Shown: piece by piece, positions 1 through 10,635 of the stretch
How positions within the stretch are numbered: the stretch's first letter is position 1
Layout: each line of letters starts with the position of its first letter
Assembly (NCBI GenBank): GCA_019787685.1
Contig: JAHNUO010000070.1
Span: 1-64,000, forward strand
Direction: 5' to 3'
DNA: 64,000 nucleotides
Source of the DNA: Chiua virens
Lineage: Eukaryota; Basidiomycota; Agaricomycetes; Boletales; Boletaceae
Made by a program: the position numbers and the translations under genes
The notes under the pieces: model-generated
The model's input: the letters and a program-made list of their open reading frames with translations, nothing else
Database searches by the model: none
Told to the model about the DNA's origin: nothing

Positions 1-1612
1 AATAGAAACAATGATACGGTGTTGGTCATGATGCCAAGGGCTCACAACTCCTTGCAATGATTGCAGAAACTTTGAAAGCACTAAATTTTTAGGAAAGATA
101 TTATCAGCAACTACCACAATGGCAGTAGCGTACGGGAAATGTGCCAATGCCTTGCCAATATGTATATTCCGCGATAATGATGTCAACGATCCTCATAGTA
201 TGGCAACAATCTTATAATATGTGTAATTCCTTTTCAGACCTCGGTAAGATCTCCAATGATGAATGATATTGATTACACAAGCAACTCTCAGCAAGTTAGA
301 TATAATGATAGGGTATTGGCCGTGATGATGTAAGGGCCGCATACGATGGCGAGCGTGAACACTTCGGATGGAAGGATGGAATTTCTAAGCCAGCTCTGGG
401 GTATGTGGTAAATTTCGTGGTTTCTCGCCTTTCTTCACCGTCTACTCAAAGGTCTAGCGACAGTCAAACCGAGGCAGCGTGATCATAATGGGATACCCAG
501 GAGACTCTCACTATGGCGAGAAATCGCGCCCTGCGTTCACCAAGGATGATTCACTTATGGTCTTCCGCAAACTTGAGCAGAATATGCTGTTCCTTAAAGA
601 CTATAATAAAATACATTGGCAGTCTCTCTCGGCTCAAATGATGATGGGCGTTAACGTTAACCTCACACCTGAACACAGTGAACAGAGAATGTCATCGTAG
701 GGTGTCCCGCCGGCGCGCCGTCCTTGGATCGAAGACCCCGCTTGCTAGACCCTCGGAAGATCGACGACGACTTCGACTACACTGAGACGGTCTCCGGGTG
801 TCCTCTTGCTGTCCATGCCCGCAAGACATCCGAGTACCCTCGAAACTTGTAGCCGATCGTAAGCAATGAATTCCTTGATTCCTCTGTAATCGTTCACGCG
901 GGTATTCCATATAGCAATGAGGTTCCTACCCAGTGACGCTTGGTTTGTAACATTTCTCCTGAGGAACGCGAGGCGTGTATCCAACTCACGCAGGGACAAG
1001 AAGAAATTTACAATTGCGAATATGGCCTCTTATTTTTCTGCTATCGATCCACGGCCATCAGTAACAATGACTTCTTCTCGCTCACCAGTCCGAAACCTCG
1101 AAGAGTTGGCAAGTAAAGCGTATCATCTGCTCGCTATAATTTGCCAACGTTCTGAACAGGTCGAGAACCTATCATTAGTGGCCCTTCACCGGTGCACGAA
1201 TTCAATGACCAGATCGATATCACTAAGGAAGTCCAGGTCACACTTCGGATCATCAATAAGCTCGGTGAGAGGCCTGAAGTGTCTGGTGTTGCGAAAAAAG
1301 TGGCTTTGACAGTGCAAAATTTCTTCGTAACTTTGTGTGGTGGAGAATATTATTTCATTTCTAGTATCAACTCGGCGTCGGCAGCGTCACTACAAATCAA
1401 AATTTCGTGTCAGAGCTCGGCGTATGGGCCGATCGAGATCGAGGCTAGACGCGGCGGTTTAAGTAATGTGCGGTCACGTTTGGAACAGGACCAGTCCGAG
1501 GCACAAGTCTGGAAATATAAGAGCTTGAGGACGGTTAACAATTCCTAACCATCTCCACCCATCTGTCGCAATCATACCTTTCCCTGAAGCTCTCTCTTGC
1601 GTCCACATCAGA
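1..1612. other. No assignable gene; scattered exon-like ORFs
   Basis: No gene can be named here. On the minus strand a reading frame at 745-999 (no ATG) and a short stretch near 1190-1300 have protein-like composition and could be remnants or exons of a minus-strand gene. Plus-strand frames at 917-1309 and 1192-1548 overlap them. No splice-consistent model was found, so nothing is called. Confidence 0.3.
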
Positions 1613-2542
1613 ATGTCTACCAAACTTGTCGGCGCGACGAATCCCTTCGAATCGCCTGTCAAACCCAAGTCAGGCGGCACCGATGTCGGAGCTCAACAAC
1701 CCGACGTTCTCGCCACTGCGGACCTTTTGCTCGAACAGCTCAAGGGGCTCGAGAGCCTGTGCTCCACGGTCGAGGAGCGTGTCCAGCGCAAACGTCGAGC
1801 GCTCAAGGAGCTCGAGTACCTCATCTCGGGGTCGAATAGCACAGAAGGTTCACCACGCAGCCCTGGTTGCCCAGCCAACACTCCTATCCATTCTCGTTTG
1901 CAACTTGTATCTCCCCGCCTTCGAGGACTCTTCGACTTACGCGGACCAGGCCAGGCGAACCTCGATGCGATCCAAAGCTGCCTGGATTACTCCCCGGGGA
2001 CCCACGGAGAGGATGATAACCTGTCCACGTGCGAGGACCCTGGACACTCGGACGACTGGGTAAACGATGACGAACAAGCCTTGCTCTTTCCATCTGACTA
2101 TAAGGATGCGCCGGTGCAGGTATCCCCGAAGAAGGTGGAAAAGACGTTGCCTGCGCTACCGCGTGAGAAGGGCGGCGAGGTCTTGGAGTCCAAGATTCCG
2201 AGGAAGCTTTATGTGAGGAGGCAGGTTTCGACGACGAAGAGGTTGACGGGACGCCCGGCGTCCAGCGCTGTGATACGAAGTACCTCGCACCGGCGTCGTC
2301 CCAGTGTACGCGGCAGCAAGACCACGAGCGCTGGCACGGATCTCACGGCCAAAGGAACGATGCGACGAGGCTCATGGAAACGGAGTATCATAGAGAACGT
2401 CCAGACGAAAGGCGGCGCCAAAGTTTCGTCCACCATCGAGAACACAAGTTCGAAGGGCAACGCTCGCAGGAAGGAAAAGCGGAAGGGGGTATGGTCGATC
2501 TACTCCGTCTGCTCAGAATTCGGTTTGAGTGGAACCCACTAG
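1613..2542 (+). CDS. Uncharacterised Ser/Arg-rich protein, single exon
   Basis: An intronless ORF of 309 residues starting at an ATG in a plausible context. Residues about 35-70 are rich in Leu, Glu and Arg and could form a short coiled coil. Before that lies an NPF tripeptide (ATNPFES), a motif that EH domains bind in endocytic proteins. The rest is low-complexity, rich in Ser, Arg, Lys and Pro, and looks disordered and basic, especially after residue 190. No catalytic or membrane segment is visible. It ends about 600 bases before the AT-rich block. I do not recognise the family. It could be a lineage-specific regulatory or cytoskeletal protein. The long open frame and codon-like composition support a real gene. 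Confidence 0.55.
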   Translation: MSTKLVGATNPFESPVKPKSGGTDVGAQQPDVLATADLLLEQLKGLESLCSTVEERVQRKRRALKELEYLISGSNSTEGSPRSPGCPANTPIHSRLQLVSPRLRGLFDLRGPGQANLDAIQSCLDYSPGTHGEDDNLSTCEDPGHSDDWVNDDEQALLFPSDYKDAPVQVSPKKVEKTLPALPREKGGEVLESKIPRKLYVRRQVSTTKRLTGRPASSAVIRSTSHRRRPSVRGSKTTSAGTDLTAKGTMRRGSWKRSIIENVQTKGGAKVSSTIENTSSKGNARRKEKRKGVWSIYSVCSEFGLSGTH

Positions 2543-3149
2543 ACCTTCGCTGGAGCAACTCGCTGTAACGAATTTTAGAGAAGCGTCGCGTGATCATATT
2601 GCATTTGTCTCGAATCACGTACTACTTTGTGACGATATATGATAGTCTCCGGGTCGAATCCCTCTAGGAAACTTGCCATCTGTTCTACTACTTATCATAG
2701 TATGAGGAGTCAGAATTCTGAGCATAGGTTTTCAGGTTGAGTTCCGCATTGCGAATTCCGAGTCTGGCGCTCTTGGAAAGAAAAGATCAGACTGTGGACT
2801 CCATGTCTGGCTGAGTGAGAGTTAGTAAGAACCCAGTAACTGGCAGGGTTGGTGGTCCGTGTCGGTAATACTAGTGCAATAGGTGCGGACGGTGCGGACG
2901 GTGCGACCTCGCCGGGATCGCGGTCTGACGGTGTGCGACACTTGTTACACTCGGAGACAATTTTTTCTGGCGTACCTCAGCGCGCCACATAAATTGAATT
3001 TTCCTTGGTGCGGTGCAAGCTCTACTTAGCGCTCGGGCTCGTCGCCGAGTCGGGCGTTTACAAGGTCACTGGGGGGGAACAATTGCGGCTGTGCAAAAAC
3101 TGCAGCCGTGGTAAAGACTTTCTAAATGTAACATTTCTTTGCTAGTGCT
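2543..3149. other. Intergenic; short tandem repeat
   Basis: No gene seen. Around 2882-2906 a 9-nt motif (GTGCGGACG) is repeated almost three times. Base composition changes from about balanced to AT-rich toward the right edge of this stretch. Confidence 0.5.
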
Positions 3150-3289
3150 GTGGTCCGTGTACTGTTTCATTTCATTTGGTCTGGTACTGCATACTATTCC
3201 ACCAAATTTCCATGTCTTTGTCAAGCTTCACCAATCTCTCATCCTCGACCTGTAAGTATTCACTGGGGTGGCTCGTCAGCAATTTCTCA

Positions 3290-5262
3290 TCAAAATCTCA
3301 TAGCAAATGAATGTTCTCCCTTCCCCAACATTGAGACAATGCTACATATATGTTGAAAGGTGTCAGTGTACCTGTTGGTGGCATTCCAATATCTATTATG
3401 GCTGTCTGGATTGTCTGACCTTGTGACCAGTAATCTGTAAATGCATTTGCTGCAGTGAGAGGTAATTGCCTTCTGAGTACTGTCTTGCAATCCTTGTTGC
3501 TGACTTGAATCAAGTATGTGCATTCCAGTGGTATCAATGGAATCACTTTTTGAAACTTCCAAATCAACAAGGTGTGGGACTTTGGTGTTGAGCATCTTGA
3601 TGAGAATGTACGTGGGTGGATATTCCAGTTCAACCACAGACTGTGAAGGATTGTATGGTGGGCCTTGGTGGCTCCATATTATTTAAAATGATCCTGACAA
3701 TCTCCCCTCTTGCCCCATTTGCTATATCCAGATCTGTGTCCACATTGAAAGTAATTGTTACTTTCATACTGACAGATAACATTATCATGTTCAGAAGTCC
3801 TGTGCATTTGTCTTGCCTTGCCCCCTATGTGAAATTTTGGATGCTGCTGATGAATATGAAAACAGGCTGATGTGACAGGACCAGGATTAGTGGAACGGTC
3901 ATGGAGGAGTTGAGAAATCAATGGAAGGACAGCATGGATTAGTAAGTACAAGAGAACACAGTATCTCAATATGATGAACTCAACAATTTCCATGTTGCAC
4001 ATGATGGAGCAGGTCAAGCCATTCAGCATTGACAACACAGACCTGTTTTGTCAAATGAATGATGGTGTAGGAGTTAGATACTCCTTATGGTTGTAGGATA
4101 CCTTTTCCTCACTCTTCATCATGTCCTATCACCTCTCATCTCATCCACCATTGACTTCATGCCAGCCCAGTTTCAGTCCTAGCATTTACAGATCATCCGA
4201 ATCCAATCCAAGTCCAATCCAAGTCAACATGATCCAATCCAGTTTCATCATACGTATTCCACCTCATCTGATTTGACTTGTTCTATTTGATTTGGCCTTA
4301 TTAAGGTTATTACTATCATAACACCTTCCTTTCCTTTTGTTATCTATAAGGTTTGACACTCCTTTCTTAAATACTTACCCTACATTGATCCTGTATACTT
4401 ACCTAGGGTCAGATTGCCTTTAACAGTCCTGGGTTGTGCCCAGGACTATAAAACCATGTTTCTAACATAAAATATTATCTTTCTGTGTTCAGGAGATCTT
4501 CTGTTTACTTTCCCATGTGTGAGTGAGCTGGATAGCTTTTCTTTTACCTTGTCCTATCGTTACTTTGTATCTCATCTACCCAAATCAATCCTATCATTGC
4601 CTCAACTCCACCCAGATACTTTTTCATCAACCACTTTTCATTCTGGATTGTTCAGCAGCTTCTAGGACTCCTAGACAAACCCAAATCCTTCATCCCTTTG
4701 AGTATAACCCCCCTTGGGATAAACTTATCACTCTACCTTTCTTCATTTCACCTATTATTTGTTTTCTACAACAGTCTGGAATTGTTCATATATAGACCAC
4801 CCAAGTAATTCCTTGGCATCATCTTTAACAGAATTTATGAGCCAATAAAGTGGTTGTCCTATCACAGGCAGAAATTGATGGAAGTCCCCAACCAAAATCA
4901 CATTTACACCTCTGAAAGGTCAATTAGAGTGTGGGATGTCTGCAAGACTCTTCACAATGGAAAGGGATGCTGAAATCTGAGCAAGAAACTTTGTGTGATA
5001 CCATGGATTTCTCATCAATAATGAGATATTGCCTATCTTGCCAGAAGGTTGCAAGTTTCTGGTTTGCTTTGTGTGATTGAGCTTGGCCATTGAGTGGAAT
5101 CTGGCTAACTACATGCAGTGTCTTTCCATCAATGATAGATGCTGCAATTCCTGTATATGTGCTCTTGGCCAGCATATGGATTGCTCCCTGTCACTGGAAA
5201 TTCTCGGTGATACACTGAATTGTCTTTAATTTTCCAACACCACCCTCCCCTGGTATGATCAT
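3290..5262 (-). pseudogene. Broken PIF1-like helicase of the fungal type
   Basis: Read on the minus strand, this holds the ordered motifs of a fungal PIF1-like DNA helicase in different frames. A Walker A loop (GEGGVGK) lies near 5230-5250. GIAASIIDGKT and the Walker B LIIDEKSMVS lie at 4924-5175. The motif III-like VGDFHQFLPV lies near 4890. The FNVDTDLDIANGARGEIVRI region is near 3680-3770, and the C-terminal TDYWSQGQTI and FNIYVALSQCWGR motifs are at 3298-3450. Stop codons and frameshifts separate these blocks, and about 0.7 kb of unrelated sequence interrupts it near 4060-4775. Such helicases occur in Helitrons and as scattered fungal gene families. The N-terminal Rep domain that would prove a Helitron was not seen. 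It is almost certainly non-functional. Confidence 0.85.
4060..4775. other. Block interrupting the helicase, with hairpin and TATA-like box
   Basis: Helicase homology stops at about 4775 and resumes at about 4058, so this roughly 0.7 kb is an insertion or a long intron. It contains a perfect inverted repeat, AGTCCTGGG at 4425-4433 and CCCAGGACT at 4439-4447, with a 5-nt loop. TATAAAACC follows at once. The TATA box and size suggest a solo LTR or short non-autonomous element. No clear target-site duplication was found. Confidence 0.35.
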
Positions 5263-6033
5263 CATGCTCCAAGACCACACCTTCTTTATACTGTCAATTC
5301 GTGTAATACTAGTACTTATTTATACTTGTACTAAAATATGCTTTTCTCTTTTCCAAACCATGCAATTCTTTCAATGTAATTATATGTACTGCTCCTTGTC
5401 TGTGCTTGTACTTGAATACTCAATCTGCTTTTTATTCCTTTTTATCATGTCTATTATTGTCTACACATCTATGTATGACCACTATTCATTTTGGAATAAA
5501 CTTGTAAACAAGGTCACTGCCAATATTTGGCTATAAGTCTAGTTCAGTAAGTATGTATGATTTTTTGCACACAGTAATTTTCACTCCATTTAGTTTGATC
5601 CATGACTTGCCTCCAATGCATGTACATGATCATTGATGACTTCAAAGGATGGCCTTGTTAGTCAGTGCTTTATGTAAAAGGTTATAATTGGGTTCTAAAG
5701 TGGCAGAGGCCTATACTTCAGTAATCTCTGAATGTATATAAAAAACTAATTATACCTGTTTTTTTCTTGCATTAAAATATGATTTATGATCTTTTAGAGC
5801 ATTATATAATAGGTAGCTATATCATTATATAAATAAACTTTTGATAAATTGTGCAAAGACACTTTATTTGGTCTGTCTTCTGCAACAAATATATGGAATA
5901 ATTTCAAGACCACTCAACATGCTTCATTTCAGCTAATTTATTACAGCAGCACATGCAAACACATTTTGAACACATTGCATCATCCAAATTACAGTCAAAG
6001 TGATGCTTGATGATATTTTTAATCAATTGATAA
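5263..6033. other. AT-rich intergenic sequence
   Basis: No gene is visible. The sequence lies between the start side of the broken helicase and the stop codon of the GTPase gene and probably holds the latter's 3' untranslated region. Confidence 0.45.
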
Positions 6034-9000
6034 TCAAAAGAAAAATGGCTTACAAAGTAGATTCTGGGCAATCACATTCATAATAAGCTTTTTCATTTCC
6101 TTCTCTGCTTGCCAGTGAAAGTTGTATTGAGGTACAAGGTTAGAGATTGCTTTGTTGACATTGCAGATTGTGTCAGATGATTGATAGAGCTCCCTTGCCA
6201 ATGTAATTGGATCTTGAGCACCTTTCTGGTACAAAAAAAAGGAATGTTCTAGGATAATGGCAATGGCTACAAATGCTAATAAATATAGTGATGGAATATA
6301 ACAGAATACTGACCAATGCCTAGATGAAGTGCTTCAATCCATGAATGATGTTCTAAAGAGGACTAAATCAAAGAATATGAGATACAAAGAAGAAAAAATA
6401 ATTGTCACATTAGTTGACTTACTATAGATGGAGATGTAGTTGGGAGTGACATTGTATTTGGAGAAATGGAAGGCTTTGTATCATCATATTCAAAATTGAT
6501 CAAAATAAGGAGATGAGAACTGAAATGAATTGAACATACATTGGAAGACTCCAATATCTGTGAAATTGGTATTACTATTTGTATTGCAAATATTAAAAGC
6601 ATGACGAACCTGCTGAAAAATAAAAGTTAGGATAGAATAAACGCTGAAGATTTAAGTCATACATGCTAATAAAGTAATTAAAAGAGTGTTGGAATTTGAA
6701 AAGGTGATTTGTTAGTATATATAAAAAATGCTTACATCCTAAGGATTTGATGTTAAAGTAAATAAACAAATAAAAGGTTATAAAATATATACCATCTATA
6801 ATATATATCCAGGTGATAGAGGAAGTGATGAATTATAGAATAGATGAGCATCCATCCTTTGGGAAGCTCATTTACAATGAAAGCACTTACTTGCTATGAA
6901 ACAGAAAATAGGGGAAAGGACATAGGGGCATGGATGAGCATCCTTTAGAAAGCCCATTCATAATTAGAGCACTTACATCCTATAAAGCAGAGGACAGGAA
7001 AAAGGACACAATGGTATAGATGAATATCCTTTTGGAAGCCCATTTACAATCAGAGCACTTACCCACTATGAAACAGAGGATAGGAGAAAAAACAAAGGGG
7101 TATAGATGAGTATCCTTCAAAAAGCCCATTTGCAATCAAAGCACTTACAAACTATGGAACAGGGACAGGGGAAAGAACATAGGGACATGAATGAACATCC
7201 TTCAAGCTAGAAGCCCATTCACAATCAAAGCACTTACAAGCTATGAAACAGAGGAAAGAGGAAATGGCACAGGGGAATGGATGAGCATCCTTCAGACTAG
7301 GAGAGCACTTACCCACTATGAAAAAGAGGACAGGGAAAAGGACACAAAGGCATGGATGAGCATCCTTTAGGAAGCCTATTTATAATGAGAGTACTTACAA
7401 ACTATGAAACAGAGGACAGGGGAATGAAAAGAGGGGGATGGATAAGCATTCTTCTAGAAACTGATTCATAATCAAAGCACTGACTTGCTATGAAGCAAAA
7501 AAAAAAACAGGGGAAAGGACACAGGGGCATGGATCAGCATCCTTCTAGTATAAAGCCCATTTACAATCAGAGAACTTACATTCTATGAAACAGAGGATAG
7601 GGGAAAGGACACAGGGGCATGGGTGAGCATCCTTCAAAAAACCCATTCACAATCAAAGCACTTACAACCTATAAAACAGCAGACAAGGGAAAGGATACAG
7701 GGGCATGGATGAGCATGCTTCTAGAAGCCCATTCACAATCAAAGCACTTACTCCCTAGTATGAAACAAAGAACAAGGGAAAGGACAGAGGGGCATGGATG
7801 AGTATCCTTTTGGAAGCCCATTCACAATCAGAGTACTTACAAGCTATAAAACAAAGGACAGGGAAAAGGACAAAGGGGCATAGATGAGCATCCTTCTGGA
7901 AGCCATTCACAATCAGAGCATTCACATCCTATAAAACAGAGGATAGGGAAAAGAACAAAAGGGCATAGATGAGCATCCTTTTGAAAGGCCATTCACAATC
8001 AGAGCACTTACATACTATGAAACAGAGGACAAGGGAAAGAACAGAGGGGCATGGGTAAGCATCCTTTTTGGCAGCACATTCACAATCAGAGCACTTACAA
8101 ACTATGGAACAGAGACAGGGGAAAGGATAGAGGGGCATGTATGAGTATCCTTCTAGAAGCCCACTCATAATTAGAGCACTTACTCCCTATGAAACAAAGG
8201 ACAGGGGAAACAACAGAGGGGCATAGATGAGCATTCTTCTGGAAGTTCATTTTCAATCAGAGCACTTACTCCCTATAAAGCAAAGAACAGGGGAATAGAA
8301 AGAGGGTCATGGATGAGCATCCTTCTAGAACCCCATTCACAATCAGAGCACTTACAACCTATCAAACAGAGGACAGGGGAATGGAAAGAGGGGCATGGAT
8401 AAGCATCCTTCAGGAAGCCCATTTACAAGCAAAGCACTTACTCCCTATAAAACAGAGGATGGGGGAAAGGATAGAGGGGCATAGATGAGCATCTTTCTGG
8501 AAACCCATTCACAATTAGAGCACTTACATACTATAAAACAGAAGACAGGACACAGGGGCATGAATGAGCATGCTTCTAGAAGCCATTCACAATTAGAGAG
8601 CACTTACTCCCTATGAAACAAAGGACAGGGGAAAAATAGAGGGGCATGGATAAGCATCCTTCTGGAAGCCCATTCACAATCAAAGCACTTACTCCCTATA
8701 AAACAAAGGACAGGGGAATGGATACAAGGGCATGAATGAGCATGCTTTTGGATTCCAATCAGAGCACTTACTTCCTATGAAACAAAGAACAGGGGAATGA
8801 AAAGAGGGTCATGGATAAGCATCCTCATTCACAATCAGAGCACTTACTTTCTGTGAAACAGAGGACAGGGGGAAGGACAGAGGGGCACAGATGAGCATCC
8901 TTCTGGAAGCCCATTCACAATCAGAGCACTTACTCTCTGTGAAACAGAGGACAGGGGAAAGGACAGAGGGGCATGGGTGAGCATCCTTTTAGAAGCCCAT

Positions 9001-10635
9001 TTACAATCAGGGCACTTACTGCCTAAAAATCAATCAACATCCATTAGATTTTTTTACTGTCCTGACCATTTATATTGTAAAAAAATTGTATACCTTCACA
9101 TGTGGAAACCATGCTGCAATTGCTTCCACCAATTCCTTCTCTTCAGAGTCTGTCAGTTTTTCATGTGTTTTATGTTTAGACCGAATGAAAGGCATCAATT
9201 TCCTATAATGTACATATTTCAGTACATATCACTGATTTTCTGCAGTCCACATCAATTACCTTTCTATAGCATACTCAATGCAAATCATCATATTTGTCTG
9301 CTGTGTAGTCACAAGCAGCATCTGCAGTTCTCCATCCAAGGTCACCAAAGTCCTCTTTAAGAGAAGTTCACATCCTTCTTTAGACTTGTCCATGTCTTTG
9401 TTCATCTCAGATCAGTTCAACCTGATCTAAATCCATAAATACACACCCTTCAACTCCACATATGTCTTTGGTGGATACTTCATTCCTTGCACCTTCTCCC
9501 ATGCAGGGTTCTTCTTCAACATTGCATCAGCATTATCCTGCCCTCTTGCAGTCCTTTCCTCATAAGGCAGTTTCTGTTCCTCAGGTGTTAAGGCTGCAAT
9601 GCCTTGCACCAGAAGTGCATCACATTTTGTGAACACAAGTACAACAGGCACTAAACAGGCAAGTAAGATGAGAAAGAACATTCCTCACATCACTTACCAC
9701 TCCCTGTGTCACATTCACCAAAAAACTTCTCCTCGGCAGCCAACACAGCCCGGTGATATTGGTCCATTGGAATGCAATACCTGTTCAGCAATGTGTCATT
9801 CATGGTCCACCACAAATGGTGCAGCTATCTCTCAGTACCATATAGCATGAATCCGTTCCTTGAGGAATGCTGTCTTTGCATGCTTCAAAACAAAAGCCTT
9901 TGTCTGCTCAAATTCTTCTATACTCCCAGATTCGAATCCCTGCGAGTCATGAAAAACAAATCCTGGATTGCCTCGAAAGACTAATTCCTTCCAGATATCA
10001 TGTATTCCGCGCTTGAGAAATGTTAGCTTGGTGTTACTGATAATGATGTCGCAGTAGCTATGGAACTCACATCACTGGATTCCTGGATTATTTCTGGATC
10101 AACCTTACCGCAGAAGATCAGCACGTCTCGATGTCATCTTAGTGACATTTAAGTATACCTCATTTCTGTTTCTGTCATAGATCACTGGATCCTCCGTGGA
10201 GTTACAGATTTGCTTTAGTATCATGGTCTTGCCAGCGTTGGGTCGGCCAATGATAAGGACTCTGAAGCGCCCAAATTTCTCTCTGATGCTGTCGATCTGC
10301 ATAGTAAATTCTGTGGATGTTTCTGCGCTACTGGGCTCGACGACTTGGATGGGTTCGGCGGTTGGCTCTGCAGGAAGTTCTACAGGAGGTCCTGCAGGTG
10401 TTTCTGTGTGCGATTCCGCGTGATGTTCTGGAATGGGTTCGCTAATGGGTTCGCGCAGTTGGCTGTGCTGAGGTACTACAGGAGGTGCTGGGGGAGTTTC
10501 TGCGCTTGATTCTGCGCGATGTTCCTCGTGATGTTCCATGATAGATGCTGCGATTGGCGTGGCAGAAAATTCCAAGGGAGGTCTCGTAGGAGTCTTGGGG
10601 CAACAGCACAGAAGGTGGCGAGCAAGTTTTTTCAT
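6034..10635 (-). CDS. G-domain GTPase with about 30 single-codon exons
   Basis: A P-loop GTPase of the large basidiomycete G-domain family. Exons with matching phases are 10109-10635, 9839-10036, 9698-9780, 9447-9650, 9260-9395 and 9094-9202, giving 419 residues. The first 115 residues are Pro/Glu/His-rich. G1 is GRPNAGKT (about 130-137), G3 is DSQG (about 206-209) and G4 is TKCD (about 277-280). After FPHVK the frame is in phase 0. It then meets an array of 3-nt exons (6610-9022; see the repeat entry), an 18-nt exon (6540-6557), a 51-nt exon (6423-6473) and a last exon (6034-6225) ending in a TGA. All these lengths except the last are exact multiples of three with good acceptors and donors. 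The model predicts about 535 residues. Uncertain points are the exon 1/2 junction, the 197-nt intron at 6226-6422 and the exact stop. The G-domain part looks intact, so this is probably an expressed gene. Confidence 0.8.
6610..6795 (-). other. Four further 3-nt exons in non-repeat introns
   Basis: Beyond the array, minus-strand acceptor-triplet-donor units continue: ATG at 6793-6795 (TTATAG before, GTATAT after), GAT at 6736-6738 (CCTTAG, GTAAGC), CAT at 6663-6665 (TATTAG, GTATGA) and CAG at 6610-6612 (TTTCAG, GTTCGT). The introns between them are 54, 70 and 50 nt. They are not copies of the repeat, and the 50-nt one has a CCTAAC branch-like site. The 95-nt intron before ATG begins as a repeat copy and then diverges. 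Donors after the ATG and CAG are weak, so those two are less certain. Confidence 0.6.
6843..9019 (-). repeat. Tandem array of about 25 introns separated by 3-nt exons
   Basis: On the minus strand each unit (modal length 86) reads GTAAGTGCTCTGATTG..., then a conserved GCTCATCC (a CTNAY branch-site match), a C/T-rich tract, then TTTCATAG. Exactly three bases follow before the next GTAAGT. Introns measure 72-92 nt, 83 in 14 of 25. The donor is GTAAGT in 24 of 26 units; exceptions are GTGAAT after 7926-7928 and GTCAGT after 7485-7487. All 26 triplets are preceded by AG. Triplets are GGA at 8693-8695, 8608-8610, 8442-8444, 8270-8272, 8184-8186, 7752-7754; TTT at 8099-8101, 7399-7401, 7149-7151; TAT at 8528-8530, 8012-8014; GTT at 8356-8358, 7666-7668; GAT at 7926-7928, 6977-6979; CTT at 7841-7843, 7238-7240; TGG at 7313-7315, 7063-7065; CAA at 7485-7487, 6891-6893; single GCA 9020-9022, AGA 8934-8936, AAA 8848-8850, GAA 8772-8774, AAT 7580-7582. 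None is a stop codon. A partial unit continues to 6843. Confidence 0.9.

Noticed and set aside
2650..2672. GGGTCGAATCCC, resembling a tRNA B box
   Set aside because: No matching A box, anticodon arm or acceptor stem could be folded around it.
4425..4470. Helitron 3' end (hairpin followed by CTAA)
   Set aside because: The stem is short, the terminus is not followed by T, and no matching 5' TC end was found.
7619..8168. Small ORFs within the array on both strands
   Set aside because: They arise from the repeat itself, contain its period in the translation and have no independent motif.
6843..9022. CRISPR-like or ordinary minisatellite array
   Set aside because: Spacing between repeats is only 3 nt and the host is a eukaryote, so it is not CRISPR. 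An ordinary minisatellite does not explain the conserved splice signals flanking a hypervariable, fixed-length triplet.
9935..9956. GATTCGAATCCC, resembling a tRNA B box
   Set aside because: It lies inside exon 2 of the GTPase gene and encodes the G3 region.
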